A DNA stretch of 64,000 nucleotides from Membranipora membranacea (taxonomy: Eukaryota; Bryozoa; Gymnolaemata; Cheilostomatida; Membraniporidae): NCBI GenBank assembly GCA_914767715.1, contig OU612065.1, positions 33,542,001 to 33,606,000 of the forward strand, read 5' to 3'. Positions 1 through 11,788 of the stretch are shown here, piece after piece. The notes beneath the pieces are model-generated. The model worked only from the letters and a program-made list of their open reading frames with translations, was not told where the DNA came from and made no database searches. Numbering within the stretch: position 1 is the first letter of the stretch; each line of letters starts with the position of its first letter. Both the position numbers and the translations under genes were made by a program.

Positions 1-1
1 T

Positions 2-88
2 GGTCAGCAACAGCACCACTGTATATCCCCACCTGAACAAGACAAGAAGCAGCCTAGTCGTAAGATTGCTCATAAAGTGATAGCATGA
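2..88 (+). CDS. possible 3'-terminal coding exon of a gene starting left of the window
   Basis: The frame from base 2 is open for 28 codons and ends in TGA at 86-88. It is rich in Gln, His, Lys and Pro (it starts G-Q-Q-Q-H-H and contains E-Q-D-K-K-Q-P-S-R-K). It could be the last exon of a gene entering from the left. No domain is recognisable and the start is cut off, so chance is a real alternative. Confidence 0.25.
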   Translation, partial: GQQQHHCISPPEQDKKQPSRKIAHKVIA

Positions 89-144
89 GACAGATGCAGG
101 AAAATCATATATTGTTTGTGCCATAACAACTTATGCTATAGCTG

Positions 145-930
145 CTTCCGGCCTGCAACATAATAATTTTCTTCAGCAGATCGCTAACAATTAGCATCTT
201 ACCAGCCATATCTCAAAGTCCTCTTTTTGGTCAAAACAAAAAAGGAGCCTTCGAGATAAGGCTACATTGTACTCCTCTATCATATCCTGGTAGCCTAGGC
301 TCTTTCAATCATGCGGCGTCTGAGGAAAGCAAATAAATTAGATTTATGAACTAAATTAAACAATCGGATGCAGATTTTTGGGCATTGAAAAAAGATCTAC
401 GGTACCCAAATCCACCCACCAGTTACGATGAGAGGAGCCCTTCCCACTGGAGTGCAGCAAATAGCTCTAGAGATTAGACTGATAAGACAAAAAATCACAA
501 AAAGTCACACACCTCTAATTATCTACTGCGGAATATTATGAACCCACATCTGGCGACCAGCTTTAAATCACATCCATAACATCTGAAACATAATAATTTT
601 CTTCAGCAGCTCGTTAACACTTAGTATCTTACCAGCCTCATCTCAAAGGCCGCTTTTTGGTCAAAAACCAAGATGCCTCCTGTATCATATCCTGGTAGCT
701 TAGGTTTCTGCACATAAATCAAACAAATGGACGCAGATTTTTGGGCACTTGAAATAGATCCCCCTAATCCACCTACTAGGTAGTGACACTAGGCTTGGTG
801 AATTGTTGGCATGTTGGCATGCAACAAATAGCTCTAGAGATTTGATAGAAAATACAAAAAATCAAAAAAAGTGCCACACCACTAATCATCTGCCGCAGGA
901 GTATTATGAAGTCCATTCTGGCAACCAGAC
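145..930 (-). repeat. interspersed repeat family R1, minus-oriented copies
   Basis: Two to three diverged copies of one unit lie here, at about 145-300, 400-700 and 740-930. Shared landmarks are CATAATAATTTTCTTCAGCAG, then a tract ending CTTACCAGCC, and a block around CTCTAGAGATT followed by A-rich sequence and CACACC. Inverted copies occur at 2.5-3.25 kb. No coding capacity is visible. A 102-codon open frame at 906-1214 runs out of this repeat and is not convincing as a gene. Confidence 0.6.
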
Positions 931-2500
931 CAACATCCAACATTATATCCAAAATAATTCAGTCTTATCCCAAAGGTTTTTTTGTTACAACAAAAGAGGT
1001 ACCAATTCGACTAACTTTACAAAATGATAGCCTGATAGCCAGTTTTATGGCGTACCTCATTTGTACCACAGCTAGCTCTCTTGGACATACTCGTGAAAAA
1101 TTAAAGAAATATAGCAATATAAGTGAAATTAATGTTATTTCCACATTAGGCTATCAAAACTTGAGCAGATCTATCGAGTCAATAATGAGAGACACACTGC
1201 ACTGCCTGAGTTGACTAACATAACTGCATAATTGGGGCTTCAGTTAGCGAGAGTAATTCACATTTGTTCGATAATTTATAATCTGCACATACAACTTGTG
1301 ACAGGGACCAGAAAGACTCGTGGTGATCCTAGATACCGCCGCAGTTGGCCTAATGAATTACAATTCTGTCGATTTATGTTTATCTTGTAGGTACATAACT
1401 TTATGATATATAGGAAGATGCATCCCTCTAGACAATGTAGGAATGGGGACACCATCCCCTTGCATCCCCCCTAAATTCTAACACTGCATAACTGACTTTG
1501 GTGAGTCGATCCGGTTTGGGGTAGCAAAAGTGTATTTCCAGCAATGATATTATGAGGAGATGCTAATAAGTGGGTTCTAAAAGCATGGCATTGCCAGCAT
1601 TAACATATTTAGAGATATTCTATGTTAGAAGTTAGTGGAAACAGGTGAGAACTGAGTACCCACAAAGAAATACAGAGGGGAACTATTGGAACACGGTTCC
1701 CGCTAGGTTCTGTTCAAGAAATATCTCTTTTTGACCAGATATCAATCATATTATCAATCAGCAATCATACTAATACAGATCCATATTTCTGTATAAATGG
1801 TATGCTCAACATTTAGAGATTTGCATAATTCAATATAGATATCGCAAAAAGATTCCCAGCAGGCTGCATTGCTGCCAGTTGGGCCTTTGTCGATCTGGAG
1901 AGTAGCCACAAAGAAAATAGTCCACATAGACCACTGGAGATCATCAAGTGAGTACTGGGTATGATGTGTAGGTTGTAGATAAGGTGATGTAGCCTGGTAG
2001 GCGTGGCTACATCACTATTTAATCAGAATTGGCTGGATTCTAAATACTGCTGTTTATAATAATCGGCGCAAGTTTTACGCTGTTCATTCCCTAATCCGCT
2101 GTTCATTCCCTAATCCGGAAATTGTGATGATACACTAATGCTACTTATACACATAACCACACTAATAAAACCTGCAAAAAATCAAGACATTTAATGTAAC
2201 TACTCAAAGCGTAGCTAATAATAATTGCAGCTTTTGAAGTGCATTTATTTTATATTCAGCCTATGTTTTGATTTATACAAGCAGTAATTTATGTGCTGCA
2301 GCTAACTTGTCAATTTAAGTCATTTTAGAATTTAAATTGGTGGAGAATTTTAAGAACACCCTTCAGCTGGAAAAAAACATAGATTATAATGTCAGACAGA
2401 TTTACATTTGTACAGTTTGGATTGTATTAAAGCGAGTATATCCTATATCACATAGGCTACCAGGATGTGATATAGGGTATTGGATATAGAAGTAAGATGT
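931..2500. other. non-coding stretch, no gene recognised
   Basis: AT-rich sequence without a recognisable exon, RNA gene or clear element end. The only notable feature is a short direct duplication of GCTGTTCATTCCCTAATCCG at about 2089-2118. Confidence 0.4.
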
Positions 2501-3260
2501 AGCTTTATCTATGAGGCTGGTAAGATGCTAAATGTTAACGAGCTGCTGAAGAAAATTATTATGTTGCAGTTGTTATGGATGTAATAGGGAGCGGCCGTGG
2601 CGCAATGGGTAAGGCATGGATGGGTCTTTTAATCGCGAGGTCCCGTGTTCGATTCCCGGCGTGTCACGGTGGTGTCAGGAAGAGCTTCCGTCCTCAAATG
2701 CTCCTGTACCCCATCAGGATCCAGTCCGTGGACCCGTACTGATACCGAGACAGAAGAACCAAGCAACATCATGGTTTCTTACATGGTATCACAGGGTATC
2801 GAGACTATAAAAGGATGTGAGTTGTTATGGATGTAATCTAACGCTGTTCACCAGAATAGGGTTCATAATATTCCGCAGTAGAAGCTTAGAGCTGTGGCAC
2901 TTCTTGCGATTTTTTGTATTATCAATCAAATCTCTAGAGTTCCAAAAGGGGAGGGATCCTTTCATCAAGACTGGGGGTGGATTTGGGTGGATCTTTTTTA
3001 AATGCAATAAATTCTACATCCTGTTTGTTTAATTCAGTTCACAAGTCTGATTCATTTCGTGTCTGCGAACCTATGCTACCAGGTTATGATAGAGGAGTAC
3101 AAGGTAGCCTTATCTTCAGGGTCCCTTTCTTGTTTTGACCGACCAAAAGAGAGGCCTTTGAGATGAGGCTGGTAAGATGCTAACTGTTAACAATCTGCTG
3201 AAGAAAATTATTATGTTTCAGTTGTTATGGATGTAATATAACGCTGGTCACCAGAATAAG
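2500..3260 (+). repeat. interspersed repeat family R1, plus-oriented copies, one split by a SINE
   Basis: Inverted relatives of the repeats at 145-930. Diagnostic blocks are the reverse complement of the CTTCAGCAG tract at about 2535-2565 and 3190-3225, and GTTGTTATGGATGTAAT at 2569, 2821 and about 3222. The copy at about 2500-2860 is interrupted by the SINE at 2586-2819. The next copy at about 3110-3300 continues with TTCATAATAATCTGCAG. Confidence 0.6.
2586..2819 (+). mobile_element. tRNA-derived SINE with 18-bp target site duplication
   Basis: The head reads like a tRNA gene: box A GTGGCGCAATGGGTAAGG near 2597, an anticodon-like loop GTCTTTTAATC near 2625, and box B GTTCGATTCCC near 2647. 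An unrelated tail of about 150 bp follows. The insert is bounded by two identical copies of AGTTGTTATGGATGTAAT (2568-2585 and 2820-2837), which fits target-primed insertion into repeat R1. The anticodon-like loop suggests a tRNA-Lys ancestor, but the acceptor stem is not a good tRNA stem, so I do not call a functional tRNA. Confidence 0.8.
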
Positions 3261-5734
3261 GTTCATAATAATCTGCAGTAGATGGTTAGAGGTGTGGCGC
3301 ATGGCAAGCTTACTGCTAGTGCCTAATTTGTTTGATAGCATTTTTAGTGGAATGTGTAAGATCCTGAAACCAATAGTTCGGGGAAGGGGGGGTGGTTCAT
3401 CAAGAATAATCACTGGCTTGATAAATGCCTTAGATCAACAGGTGATTCGGTATATTTAGCAATTAATGCAGACTAAATGTAGGGCGGGCCCTTGTAAATC
3501 TCAAATATCTCAAATCCGCATAGTCTTTCAACAACACCATCAAAAGGCCTCAAGCATATCTCCAGGTAGACACAGAGGGCCACCTTAACATTCTGTTGGC
3601 ATAAAAAGCAAATATGAATCGCACGAACCATGAAATATTAACTTGTTTTGAGGAATGAAAAATCTATGGGAACTTGTTGGCATTTTGAGTTAAAATTACC
3701 ACACACCATTCTTTGATGCCAGGTGACAGGGAGGAACCTGGGAGATCAATCCATCTGTTATTCTATTTTAAATCCATTTGATAAATCCATATAATTTATA
3801 TGCTTGTTGGAGTCTGGAGAAGCCATGCACATACAGGTCATCGTTACTGCTTTTCCAGCCTTACCACCAATGATTACAGACACCAATGGTTTCCTTCGCA
3901 TCCTGGTCACTGTCATGTAGGTATGTGGAGAGGGGGGCTATGGCCACTCTGCGTATGTGCAATGCTTCGAGGCATGGGTTCGTCTCTGCAGCATAGGGGC
4001 CTTAATTAATTCATATAGACTGAGAACCTAAATTGGAAAAAAACCCATAATTTGGAAAGTTTCTGGCCTAAATTGAACACTGTCTTTGCCATCTCATAAC
4101 CTTGAACTCTTGGAGTTGCTTATCTTGTTATTAGAAGGCAGCGACGCCATCGCTGTGCTGCAGTATGGGCTAGGGCTATAAACACAAATCAACAGTCAGT
4201 AGATAATTGTTCCTGCAGTAGTATTATTAAAATTATCGAGGTGATGATTGAGATTGAGCATCAGAAATCTACTGTACACAACTAACATACATATATGTGT
4301 GTATACCTATATGAGATAACTTCATATATTTGGTTCTAATAGCAATTCAAGTCAACTGGTGTGTTCTGGGTTTGTCGCTTCTCGGACTATTGCAATGGCT
4401 ATGATCAGAGTGTCACTGCCAATGGGTGATTAATTAGTGCCTGTTTACAGTTTTAGGCAGCTTGCTGTACACTCAAGCTTAGGAGGTCCTCTATGGTCTC
4501 ACCTCTAGGATGCATTCTAGTTTTCTAGGATCCCTCTCAGATAAAAATTTTGGGTGTGTACTCCCCATTATTGACACCCATAAAATTGTTAAGTAACGAA
4601 GATTTATTTTGATACAAAAACATCCCGCAACTTCTAATTCGGTTATTAACACAAGATTCCATTTTCTTTACTTGTTATGCCTTGTCATGAAGCCTTAATT
4701 AGTGTTACCTTTAGAAAACGTATAAGCTGTGACTGATATGCCACCACTGTGCAGATGCCATAATCAGACTAAAATATTGTCCTAGGGGGAAGGAGCTGAT
4801 AACTTTGGCATTCTGCTGTAGGGAAGATTTATTGAACGCCAAGTCAACCCACGCAGGCAATCAGCCAACCATATATTAATGGATTCAGAAGGCGGTTTCT
4901 TAGAAAGGATATCAAGCTTTATAATCCAAGGGAAGGATCTGTTTTACTCAGATCACTTTTGGTATTTCATGTGGACAGCAGGTTTCTGGAATAAGTAAGT
5001 AGAATTTGAGCACAGCAATCAAGCATAGAGATAAAAACAATTCAGCTTTTAGCAACTACTTTAGATACTCTGCCATCAAGGTGCTACCGCAGATCTAAAG
5101 GTAGGATAGAGCTACCGCGACAATGCTTGAGAGCACAATGTGTTAAAATTTAGTCTTTTATAAAAAGATAAATTTTTTGTGTACATCAATTTTAGAGAAC
5201 TAGTTCCCGAATCTATTTTAGCTCGACAAATCATTTTATTTCTAGACCATGCATGTGGCAGAGACAGAATACAATACATGCATACTAGCTGTAAAATTAA
5301 AGAAAACCTTAATAAATAAGAGACGGCACTTTGACAAAGCGCTATAATAAGCCTGTATGGGTTTGGGTTTTCTGGACAGGAGACATTGTTTCTTTCATAT
5401 TTTCAAACATGTGTTGGCGAGCTCTCTGTACATCAGTGTGTGGCATTCGCTTCTCACTATTGCGTTGTGTGCCATTGAATTATTATTATTATTTTCATAT
5501 TATTATATTATTATTGTAAATATTGTTTGTTTGTTTTTACTCTATTATTCCAATATTGTACTCCTATTTTCATCAGTAATTCACTATTCTGAATTTTGTA
5601 CTGATGCAAAATAATGCAATATGCAAAACATGCTTCAATCATATTGGACAGTCTGCGGAACCAGAATAATAGTGATTTTTCAATAAATGAAAACTATCGC
5701 TATAATATATTTGCGTATTTATATTTCTTTTCAG
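3260..5734. other. intergenic, no gene recognised; possible 5' UTR region of the collagen gene
   Basis: No convincing exon is seen. The track of ATT/TTA simple repeats at about 5478-5520 and the AT-rich 5.5-5.7 kb stretch precede the collagen gene. A splice acceptor at 5732-5734 implies that a non-coding 5' exon, or a trans-spliced leader acceptor, lies in or before this interval. I could not place its donor. Confidence 0.4.
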
Positions 5735-5737
5735 AGT

Positions 5738-8035
5738 ATGGCTCGTAAGAACAAAGACCCACAAACAAAAGAGGTTACAACCTTTGGCTCAGCAACTGTA
5801 GCGTATGTCAATTTTGGCCTTCTTATCGGCGCCATCGGATTGGGGATTTATTTTACTGACAAAGAGAATCGTCAACAGAGTGCTTTGGATCAAGTGAGTT
5901 GTATTATGAATCCTAAGTGTAATATTATGAAAAAATTTATGCAAAAAAAACTTTAGTATTTTATACTGTTCAACTTGCCAGGCATATATTGTTTTTTGAG
6001 GAATTCCACTGAGCCAACAGGCTCCAAAGACATTGGAAATTTATAACTATGTGAATTAACTTCTTTACTCAGGATATATGTTTTAGTAGGTCACAGGCTG
6101 AATTGGGGTAATATTTCGAAATTATTACTTTCTAACACTCATGCATCTACCAAAATTGGAGGAAACAAAAACCTAAAATTGATTTTAAGTTTTTCCTCAT
6201 TACAGCATTACGTGAGAACTTATGGTCACCTAACACATCTAGATAAATTAAGAGACGAGTTTAACACCTCCGAACTTTCAGCAGCAGGATATGAGCCTCT
6301 CTGGGCTGACGATGACGAGAACTTTATCAATGTCTACAAGAGACAAAGTGAGAATTACCAAACTCTCATTTCATAATTTTTGACATTGTTACTTTCCAAA
6401 ACCTGTTGCAAATATTATGGACTGAGTAATTATATTCATGTGCAAACAATCATCGACAATTTCTTAAGTTGAATTGTGCAGAAGTGAGCGATTTAAACAT
6501 TGTAAGAATCAATGCGAAATGGCGGTCTTTGGCTACTTTTTGTATTCTCATTATAATGATTATGTTGTCAGAAGGATTATCAAGATATTTAATTGGTAAC
6601 TTGAATTTTGAAGACTCTCTTAGAACAATAGGTGAAAGATACTTCTTCTAGTTCTTTTGATAATCATACTCAGAGAAATAATTATGATTGTTCCTGATTC
6701 TTTTAAAGTTAGCCGTAAAGGCAGTCGACAACGTGTTCGAGGAAACAAGAGGAGACCCACAGCTAGCGTCGGCGGGAGGACCAGCTGTCGCTGCCCTACG
6801 GGTCCACCTGGACCACCTGGTGCTCCTGGAGAAAGAGGTGAGGATGCTGTGTATACATACAGCACTGACTGCTTGTATGTATACATACAGCACTGACTGC
6901 TTGTATGTATACATTTCATAATCATAAGTTGAAAATGCATACAGGTTAAGTCTCTTGCTATAAAGTCCAGAAAATAGGAACATCAACATAATATGATATC
7001 ACTGGACAACCTAAGTACAGGTAATGGAACATTACCTGATCAAATATTTTTTACCAATTTAAGGGGACACGATTATCGAGGGGCAGGTTGTTGGAATACC
7101 AGGAGTAAACGGTGTAAGAGGACAAACTGGAGAAAAAGGATTCAGAGGAGTCACTGGTAAGTTTGGGCCGGGGGCCAAGAGTCTGGGGGGCTCAGACTAG
7201 CTATAACCATCCTGTAGCTTGCAAAATTTCCGACCAAACAGTCTGTCAAAAATTGAACCCAGTAAACACTGTATCACCATAGATATAGTTGTCCATGAAG
7301 GCCAACATATATATGAAAACAAAGATTGAAATGGCAAGGAGATCTACAAAGCTCTAACTGAGCCTTGAGATCATCATCAGAAAAAAAATCCTAATTCAAG
7401 TCAGTTGATTTGCTCCGCACACTAGTAGTTTGAAAATCTGCGGCTTCAATGTTTACACCAAGGGTCACCAAGAGGTAACTTCCATAATTTTTCACCCCTT
7501 TATTATTTACTGACTGTCACAACAATTTCTTACAGGAGCTGCCGGAGCTAGAGGTGCTCAAGGTACCCGGGGAGTGCCGGGGAGAAATGGTGTAAATGGT
7601 ACTCCAGGGAGCAACGGACAACCAGGCACCCCAGGTTTGAATGGAGCACCAGGAACGATCGGAGCAGATGGTAGTACAGGCTCTCCCGGTGTGCAAGGTG
7701 TTGCTGGACCTAATGGAACTCCAGGAGCGCCAGGAGCTCAAGGCACAATTGGAGTGTTTGGAACCAATGGAAGCCCAGGCTTGCCTGGTACGCCAGGTGT
7801 CAATGGAATTCAAGGACCGCCAGGAGAACCAGGGACTGCAGGAGTAGCCGGAGTGCAAGGGCCCGCAGGTGTGTCCGGACCATTCGGAATACCTGGTCCA
7901 GATGGGGTACAAGGACTACCTGGAGCACCAGGTGTGGATGGAGAGGATGGAGAGGATGGGACACCAGGTCCAAGAGGGCCAACTGGTGAGCCGGGCCGAG
8001 GTCCAATAGAGGCACTATTTGCCGAAATCGGTTGA
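5738..8035 (+). CDS. membrane-anchored (type II topology) collagen-like protein, 5 coding exons, 339 aa
   Basis: Exons: 5738-5893, 6206-6347, 6709-6837, 7064-7156, 7536-8035. All introns are GT-AG and the phases (0,1,1,1) join to 1,020 nt ending in TGA. Residues 1-16 are polar (MARKNKDPQ...). Residues about 17-39 form one hydrophobic membrane segment with small residues. About 60 hydrophilic residues follow, including W-A-D-D-D-E. A basic stretch at about 102-115 (R-Q-R-V-R, N-K-R-R) looks like a furin-type cleavage site, then C126-x-C128. Gly-X-Y triplets begin at G131, break at 144-152 (D-T-I-I-E-G-Q-V-V) and continue to near the C-terminus. The layout (short cytoplasmic N-terminus, membrane anchor, basic cleavage site, collagen stalk) is that of transmembrane or shed collagens. 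Acidic G-E-D-G-E-D-G triplets near the end are unusual. No C-terminal globular domain is present. The start is the first ATG, 3 bases after a splice acceptor. Secretion and trimerisation are inferred. Confidence 0.88.
6843..6914. repeat. short tandem repeat in collagen intron 3
   Basis: Two copies of a roughly 32-bp unit containing GTATACATACAGCACTGACT, starting a few bases after the exon 3 donor. Each unit carries palindromic TGTATACA, so the repeat can fold into a hairpin near the splice donor. Confidence 0.8.
7165..7500. other. collagen intron 4 sequence with a short repeat shared with 34.8 kb
   Basis: The start of this intron contains AGTCTGGGGGGCTCAGACTA at about 7175. A close match (one G fewer) follows a similar G-rich run at about 34825. 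The rest of the intron shows no exon. Confidence 0.45.
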
Positions 8036-8128
8036 TCACATATTATGTTGACTGTCCGCAATCACATGACTGTATATCAATAGTATCATACATTATCAAA
8101 CTATACATCAATACTATTGTTTGTAACA

Positions 8129-8134
8129 AATAAA
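8129..8134 (+). promoter_or_regulatory. polyadenylation signal AATAAA of the collagen gene
   Basis: A canonical AATAAA lies 94 bases after the collagen stop codon, followed by T-rich sequence. It is the first such hexamer downstream and probably marks the 3' end of the transcript. Confidence 0.6.
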
Positions 8135-8579
8135 AATTTGTGATTAAGAAATAATTTTGCTTCTATGGGGGAGTTGAATAATCGGTACTGTATGACTTGG
8201 CAAGCCCACGAGCAACAGATGAGAATCTCCTGTGAAAAAGTGCCAAAATTACTCTAATTTGCTAACTGTAGATTTAATAATATTTATATATATTTATATG
8301 ATGCTAATCTAACTGATTGATATCAGATGTAATCACACTATGATTATCTTATACTGTCAAGTACTCTATAGAGAATAATGTGGTAACACTTTTAGTCTGA
8401 AATGTATGATTTATGTATGACACCGGATACCAAACATTTAAAAAATCCCTCCTCCACCACAGAGGGTACAAACTTGTTCTAAGTTTTAGGTATGTGTTTA
8501 TAAATCGAAATTTCCGACAATAGCAAGATGACACTACTATTATAGGTATATCTATATATTATATCTTCAAGTTTCAGAC

Positions 8580-8780
8580 TTAGATTTCTAATTGATGACC
8601 TCTGGATCTCATAACTTGTAGGAATTTGCCAATTACACCTGCCAAGTGAACTTGTATAATCCCTTCATAATCGACAATGACACCCCTGGACACCTGATAA
8701 TTAATAAGGATAGGCATAAATGTTGTCGATGTATATTCATGACAACTAGAGAATTTTTTGGGTTTTCCAAAAGTGACTTG
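8580..8780 (-). CDS. possible terminal exon of an unrecognised minus-strand gene
   Basis: On the minus strand a splice acceptor (CATTTTCAG) is followed by 66 open codons and TAA at 8580-8582. The product looks protein-like: F-G-K-P-K-K-F-S-S-C-H-E-Y, then V-S-R-G-V-I-V-D-Y-E-G-I-I-Q-V-H-L-A-G-V, ending R-S-R-G-H-Q-L-E-I. No family was recognised and no upstream exon could be placed, so it may be an isolated or relic exon. Confidence 0.3.
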   Translation of the reverse strand, partial: QVTFGKPKKFSSCHEYTSTTFMPILINYQVSRGVIVDYEGIIQVHLAGVIGKFLQVMRSRGHQLEI

Positions 8781-8799
8781 CTGAAAATGTTGTAGGGCT

Positions 8800-9300
8800 A
8801 CGGCCCCCATACATTGCCTATGAATACCCCTCCTCCACCCCCCTTAAGGCTGAATTACAGCCTGCCCTAAAAAAGGTATGCTGTTTATTATAATCAGAGC
8901 TCTCACAACCACTCGTGTTTAGGCCAAGTTACTCAGGCGATTTCAGAATATGAGTTTGAAACTCAGATTTTGTTTCATATTAATTAATAATGAACTCCGT
9001 CAGTGTGGATTAGACGACAATAATAAACAACCCTTTTGCGTTGTAATACGTGATGATACACTGACACACTAACCAACTGGCTGTTTACAGTTGGATTCTC
9101 AATGATGACCTGCTTATAAATCACAAACTGAACATTTCACCATTGAAGCCAATGAAATTTATCTCCGGCTGTGCTGCAGACCTTGTTCGGGAGGCTTACA
9201 GTCGCTGAACCCCAAAACCCTCAGCTAATTATGCACAAAGCGCTTTGCACCTTTAAAATGCAACTACCAAACACAGTATAAGCAAAACTCAGAATTTGGA
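8800..9300. other. no gene recognised
   Basis: AT-rich sequence with no convincing exon, RNA gene or repeat boundary. Confidence 0.4.
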
Positions 9301-9304
9301 TCCA

Positions 9305-9500
9305 TCCAGGTGGTCTTTCAATTAGGATAAGCCATTGAATTCCATACCGAATAGTACAATATTCGTTGGGATGAGCGCGTTATTATTATCGTTAACTTTG
9401 TGTTTCCTTCAACCAATTAGACACCAACTCACTCCCAAATTGCTCTCTCAGAATTTATATAGATTGAGTGAGCGATTTGTGAGTGAGACCCTAGCAGGAC
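9305..9500 (+). repeat. interspersed repeat family M1 (GAGTGAGCGATTT type)
   Basis: Contains GGTCTTTCAATTAG, then CCCAAATTGCTCTCTCAGAAT, then TATATAGATTGAGTGAGCGA. Related blocks occur at about 13340-13490, 24235-24330 and 47055-47270. The dispersed copies and the lack of coding capacity suggest a short non-autonomous element. The open frame crossing it is not a gene. Confidence 0.55.
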
Positions 9501-9917
9501 TCGCTCACAGATCAGATTGCGATTTTGGTTGGTTGAGAGCACCCATTATAAGGTGCCGATATAATTTGTTAATATTTAGGAGTTGTCTGTACTTTGATAA
9601 TGCACTCTGATTGGATGATCTGTGTATACTGATTAGGCCTGGTGAATGCTATTTTCAAAAGAATTCGCGAATTAGGTCAACATTTTGGACACGTGATCAT
9701 AACAAACATAGATTTCGAGTAGATGACATAGAATTGGCCGGCGTGGGAAGGAGTAGACAACTACCACTAATAAAACATATAATGTATTGAACCAGGTACA
9801 GGTGATTTAAATATCAGAGGAGTTTGCATTTGCACTTGGTATTTAGTTTGAAAGCTAACCTTGGTTCAAAAGGTTCTAAATCTTGATTGAAACAGCCCAG
9901 GGACTCATTCAATATGT

Positions 9918-11190
9918 TGAGTGAGTTGTCCCCTCTTTCATCAAAACAACCAAATCTATGTCATCCTAAGTAGTGTTATTTTACATAGATTTGGGGACTT
10001 AGTCTTCTCAGCTTGCTTTTTTCTCCGACGAACGAACCGCAGTATCAAACATATCAAACACAGTCTGAATCTGTGATTTACTGCAATTAATTCTATTAAT
10101 TCTTATGTATATGTAGTAAGTCAAGCTCAGGGGTTTGGGAGTTTCCAGCCTGTCTCACTATCAAGGTGGATAGGGGGTGTCGCGGGCTGCGAGGGGAACT
10201 GATCCAATGCCTATATGGCACATATAAAATATTTTTACAGCAATACATTGAGGTTTACATTCATTCGAAAGCTTGTAGTGCTTGATTAATACAGAGAGTT
10301 GGTCCCTGATTAATACAGACGAGAAGCGCCAAATCGGTTTTTGTATGAGTGAGTTGTCCCCTCTTTGAACAAAACACCCAAATCTATGTTATCCTACGTT
10401 GTGTTATTTTACATAGAATTGATGACTTAGTCTACTTGGCTTGCTTTTTCTCAAGATAAAGTGTACAGCGGTATCAAACATATCAAAAATATCGAACACG
10501 GTCTGAATATGTTATTGACAGCAATTAATTGTATTAATTCTTATGTATGCGTCGTGAGTCAAGCTGATAGTTTTGGGGGGTTTCCTACTGGTGCCATCGA
10601 GGAGGATACGGAGTGTTGTGGGCTGTAAGGGAAACTGATACAATACCTCGATGGTACATAAAACATTAATTTTACAGCAATACATTGAGGTTTACATTCA
10701 TTCAAAATGTTGTAGTTCTTGATTAATACAGAAAGTTGGTCCCCGATTAATACAGACACGAAGCGCCAAATCGATTTTTTTATGAGCGAGTTGTCCCCTC
10801 TTTTAACAAAACAACCAAATCTATGTCATCCTACGTAGATCTATTTTACATAGATTTGAGGACTTAGTCTACTTGGCTTGCTTTTTTGCAATGATGAACG
10901 GGCAGTGTTACTAAAAAATCCTTATCGTATTAATTCTTATGCATGTGTACAAAATGATGTAGTGTGTTTAACCAAAGAATTTTAATGATTGCAACTAGTG
11001 TCAACAGCGAGAATGGAATGTGCCATGAATAGTATTTGAATCATAAACAATAGATGGTATATATATGAAACAGACGAGGGACGCCAACAATATTTTTATG
11101 AGTTTACTCTCTGACCTACAACCAAATCTATGTCATACTATGTAGGATTGAAAAACATAGATTTGAAAATTTAGTCTAATTGACTGGATT
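9918..11190 (+). repeat. tandem array of about 435-bp units with a conserved hairpin core (4 copies)
   Basis: Cores lie at about 9918-10023, 10345-10449, 10781-10887 and 11094-11190. The first three sit in units about 430-440 bp apart whose spacers also match (ACAGCAATACATTGAGGTTT and ATTAATTCTTATGTAT recur). Each core has GAGTTGTCCCCTCTTT (lost in copy 4), then CCAAATCTATGTCAT, a loop, ACATAGATTTG, then GACTTAGTCT. Copies 1-3 end in GCTTGC followed by a run of five or six T. The CAAATCTATGT / ACATAGATTTG arms form an 11-bp stem in copies 1, 3 and 4; copy 2 has a mismatch. No protein is encoded. It could be a satellite, or structured RNA genes with pol III-type terminators. Confidence 0.75.
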
Positions 11191-11525
11191 CACAAGCCAA
11201 TGCATTGCTCAAGGTCTGGTTGACCAACTGCACTTAACCATGTTAGTTCATATATTTTTATATAGAAAACAACTCAGTAGTGTTTGAAACCAAGGAGTAG
11301 AATGCAAAGATCAATTCCATGTTTTTTCACGCTACAACATAGATCTGATTTCACTGATCAGAGAGTGGATAACTCTTTATGATGTCGATTTTGTTACGAT
11401 TCTAGGACTAGGATCTTGTACACTCAAGTCCTGAAAATATTCAAATATCTGTGTGTGACTAATTAAGTGATGTTCAACTAATATATTATTGAAGATATAC
11501 CGATCACCTTCTTACATGTAAAAAT

Positions 11526-11735
11526 AATACTGAAATAAACAACAGGTTTGTAGGTTTAGAGGCATAAAAAGCATAGAAGGCACAGAATTCATGGATTACA
11601 AAATTGAAATAAACAACAGGTTTGTAGGTTTGCTTTTGAGAATAAAAGTTTATGTAAAAATACTGCATAGAAGGCATAAAAGTCATGGATTATAAAATTG
11701 AAATAAAGAACAGGTTTGTAGGTTTGTCTTTGGAC
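11526..11735. repeat. short tandem repeat, 3 copies of about 75-90 bp
   Basis: Three copies of GAAATAAACAACAGGTTTGT plus AGGTTT, starting near 11531, 11604 and 11696. Matching pieces between them (GCATAGAAGGCA, CATGGATTA) belong to the same unit. It lies just beyond the stop of the minus-strand gene at 11789, so it may fall in that gene's 3' UTR. Confidence 0.7.
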
Positions 11736-11788
11736 ATTTATAGGAATAAATGAATGATTGCAAGGTATGCAAGTTTGTATGATATGTC

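Noticed and set aside
906-1214. 102-codon plus frame
   Set aside because: It starts inside the R1 repeat, shows no domain and lacks splice or promoter support.
2594-2668. Functional tRNA-Lys gene
   Set aside because: The cloverleaf is incomplete and the sequence continues into a SINE tail flanked by target duplications.
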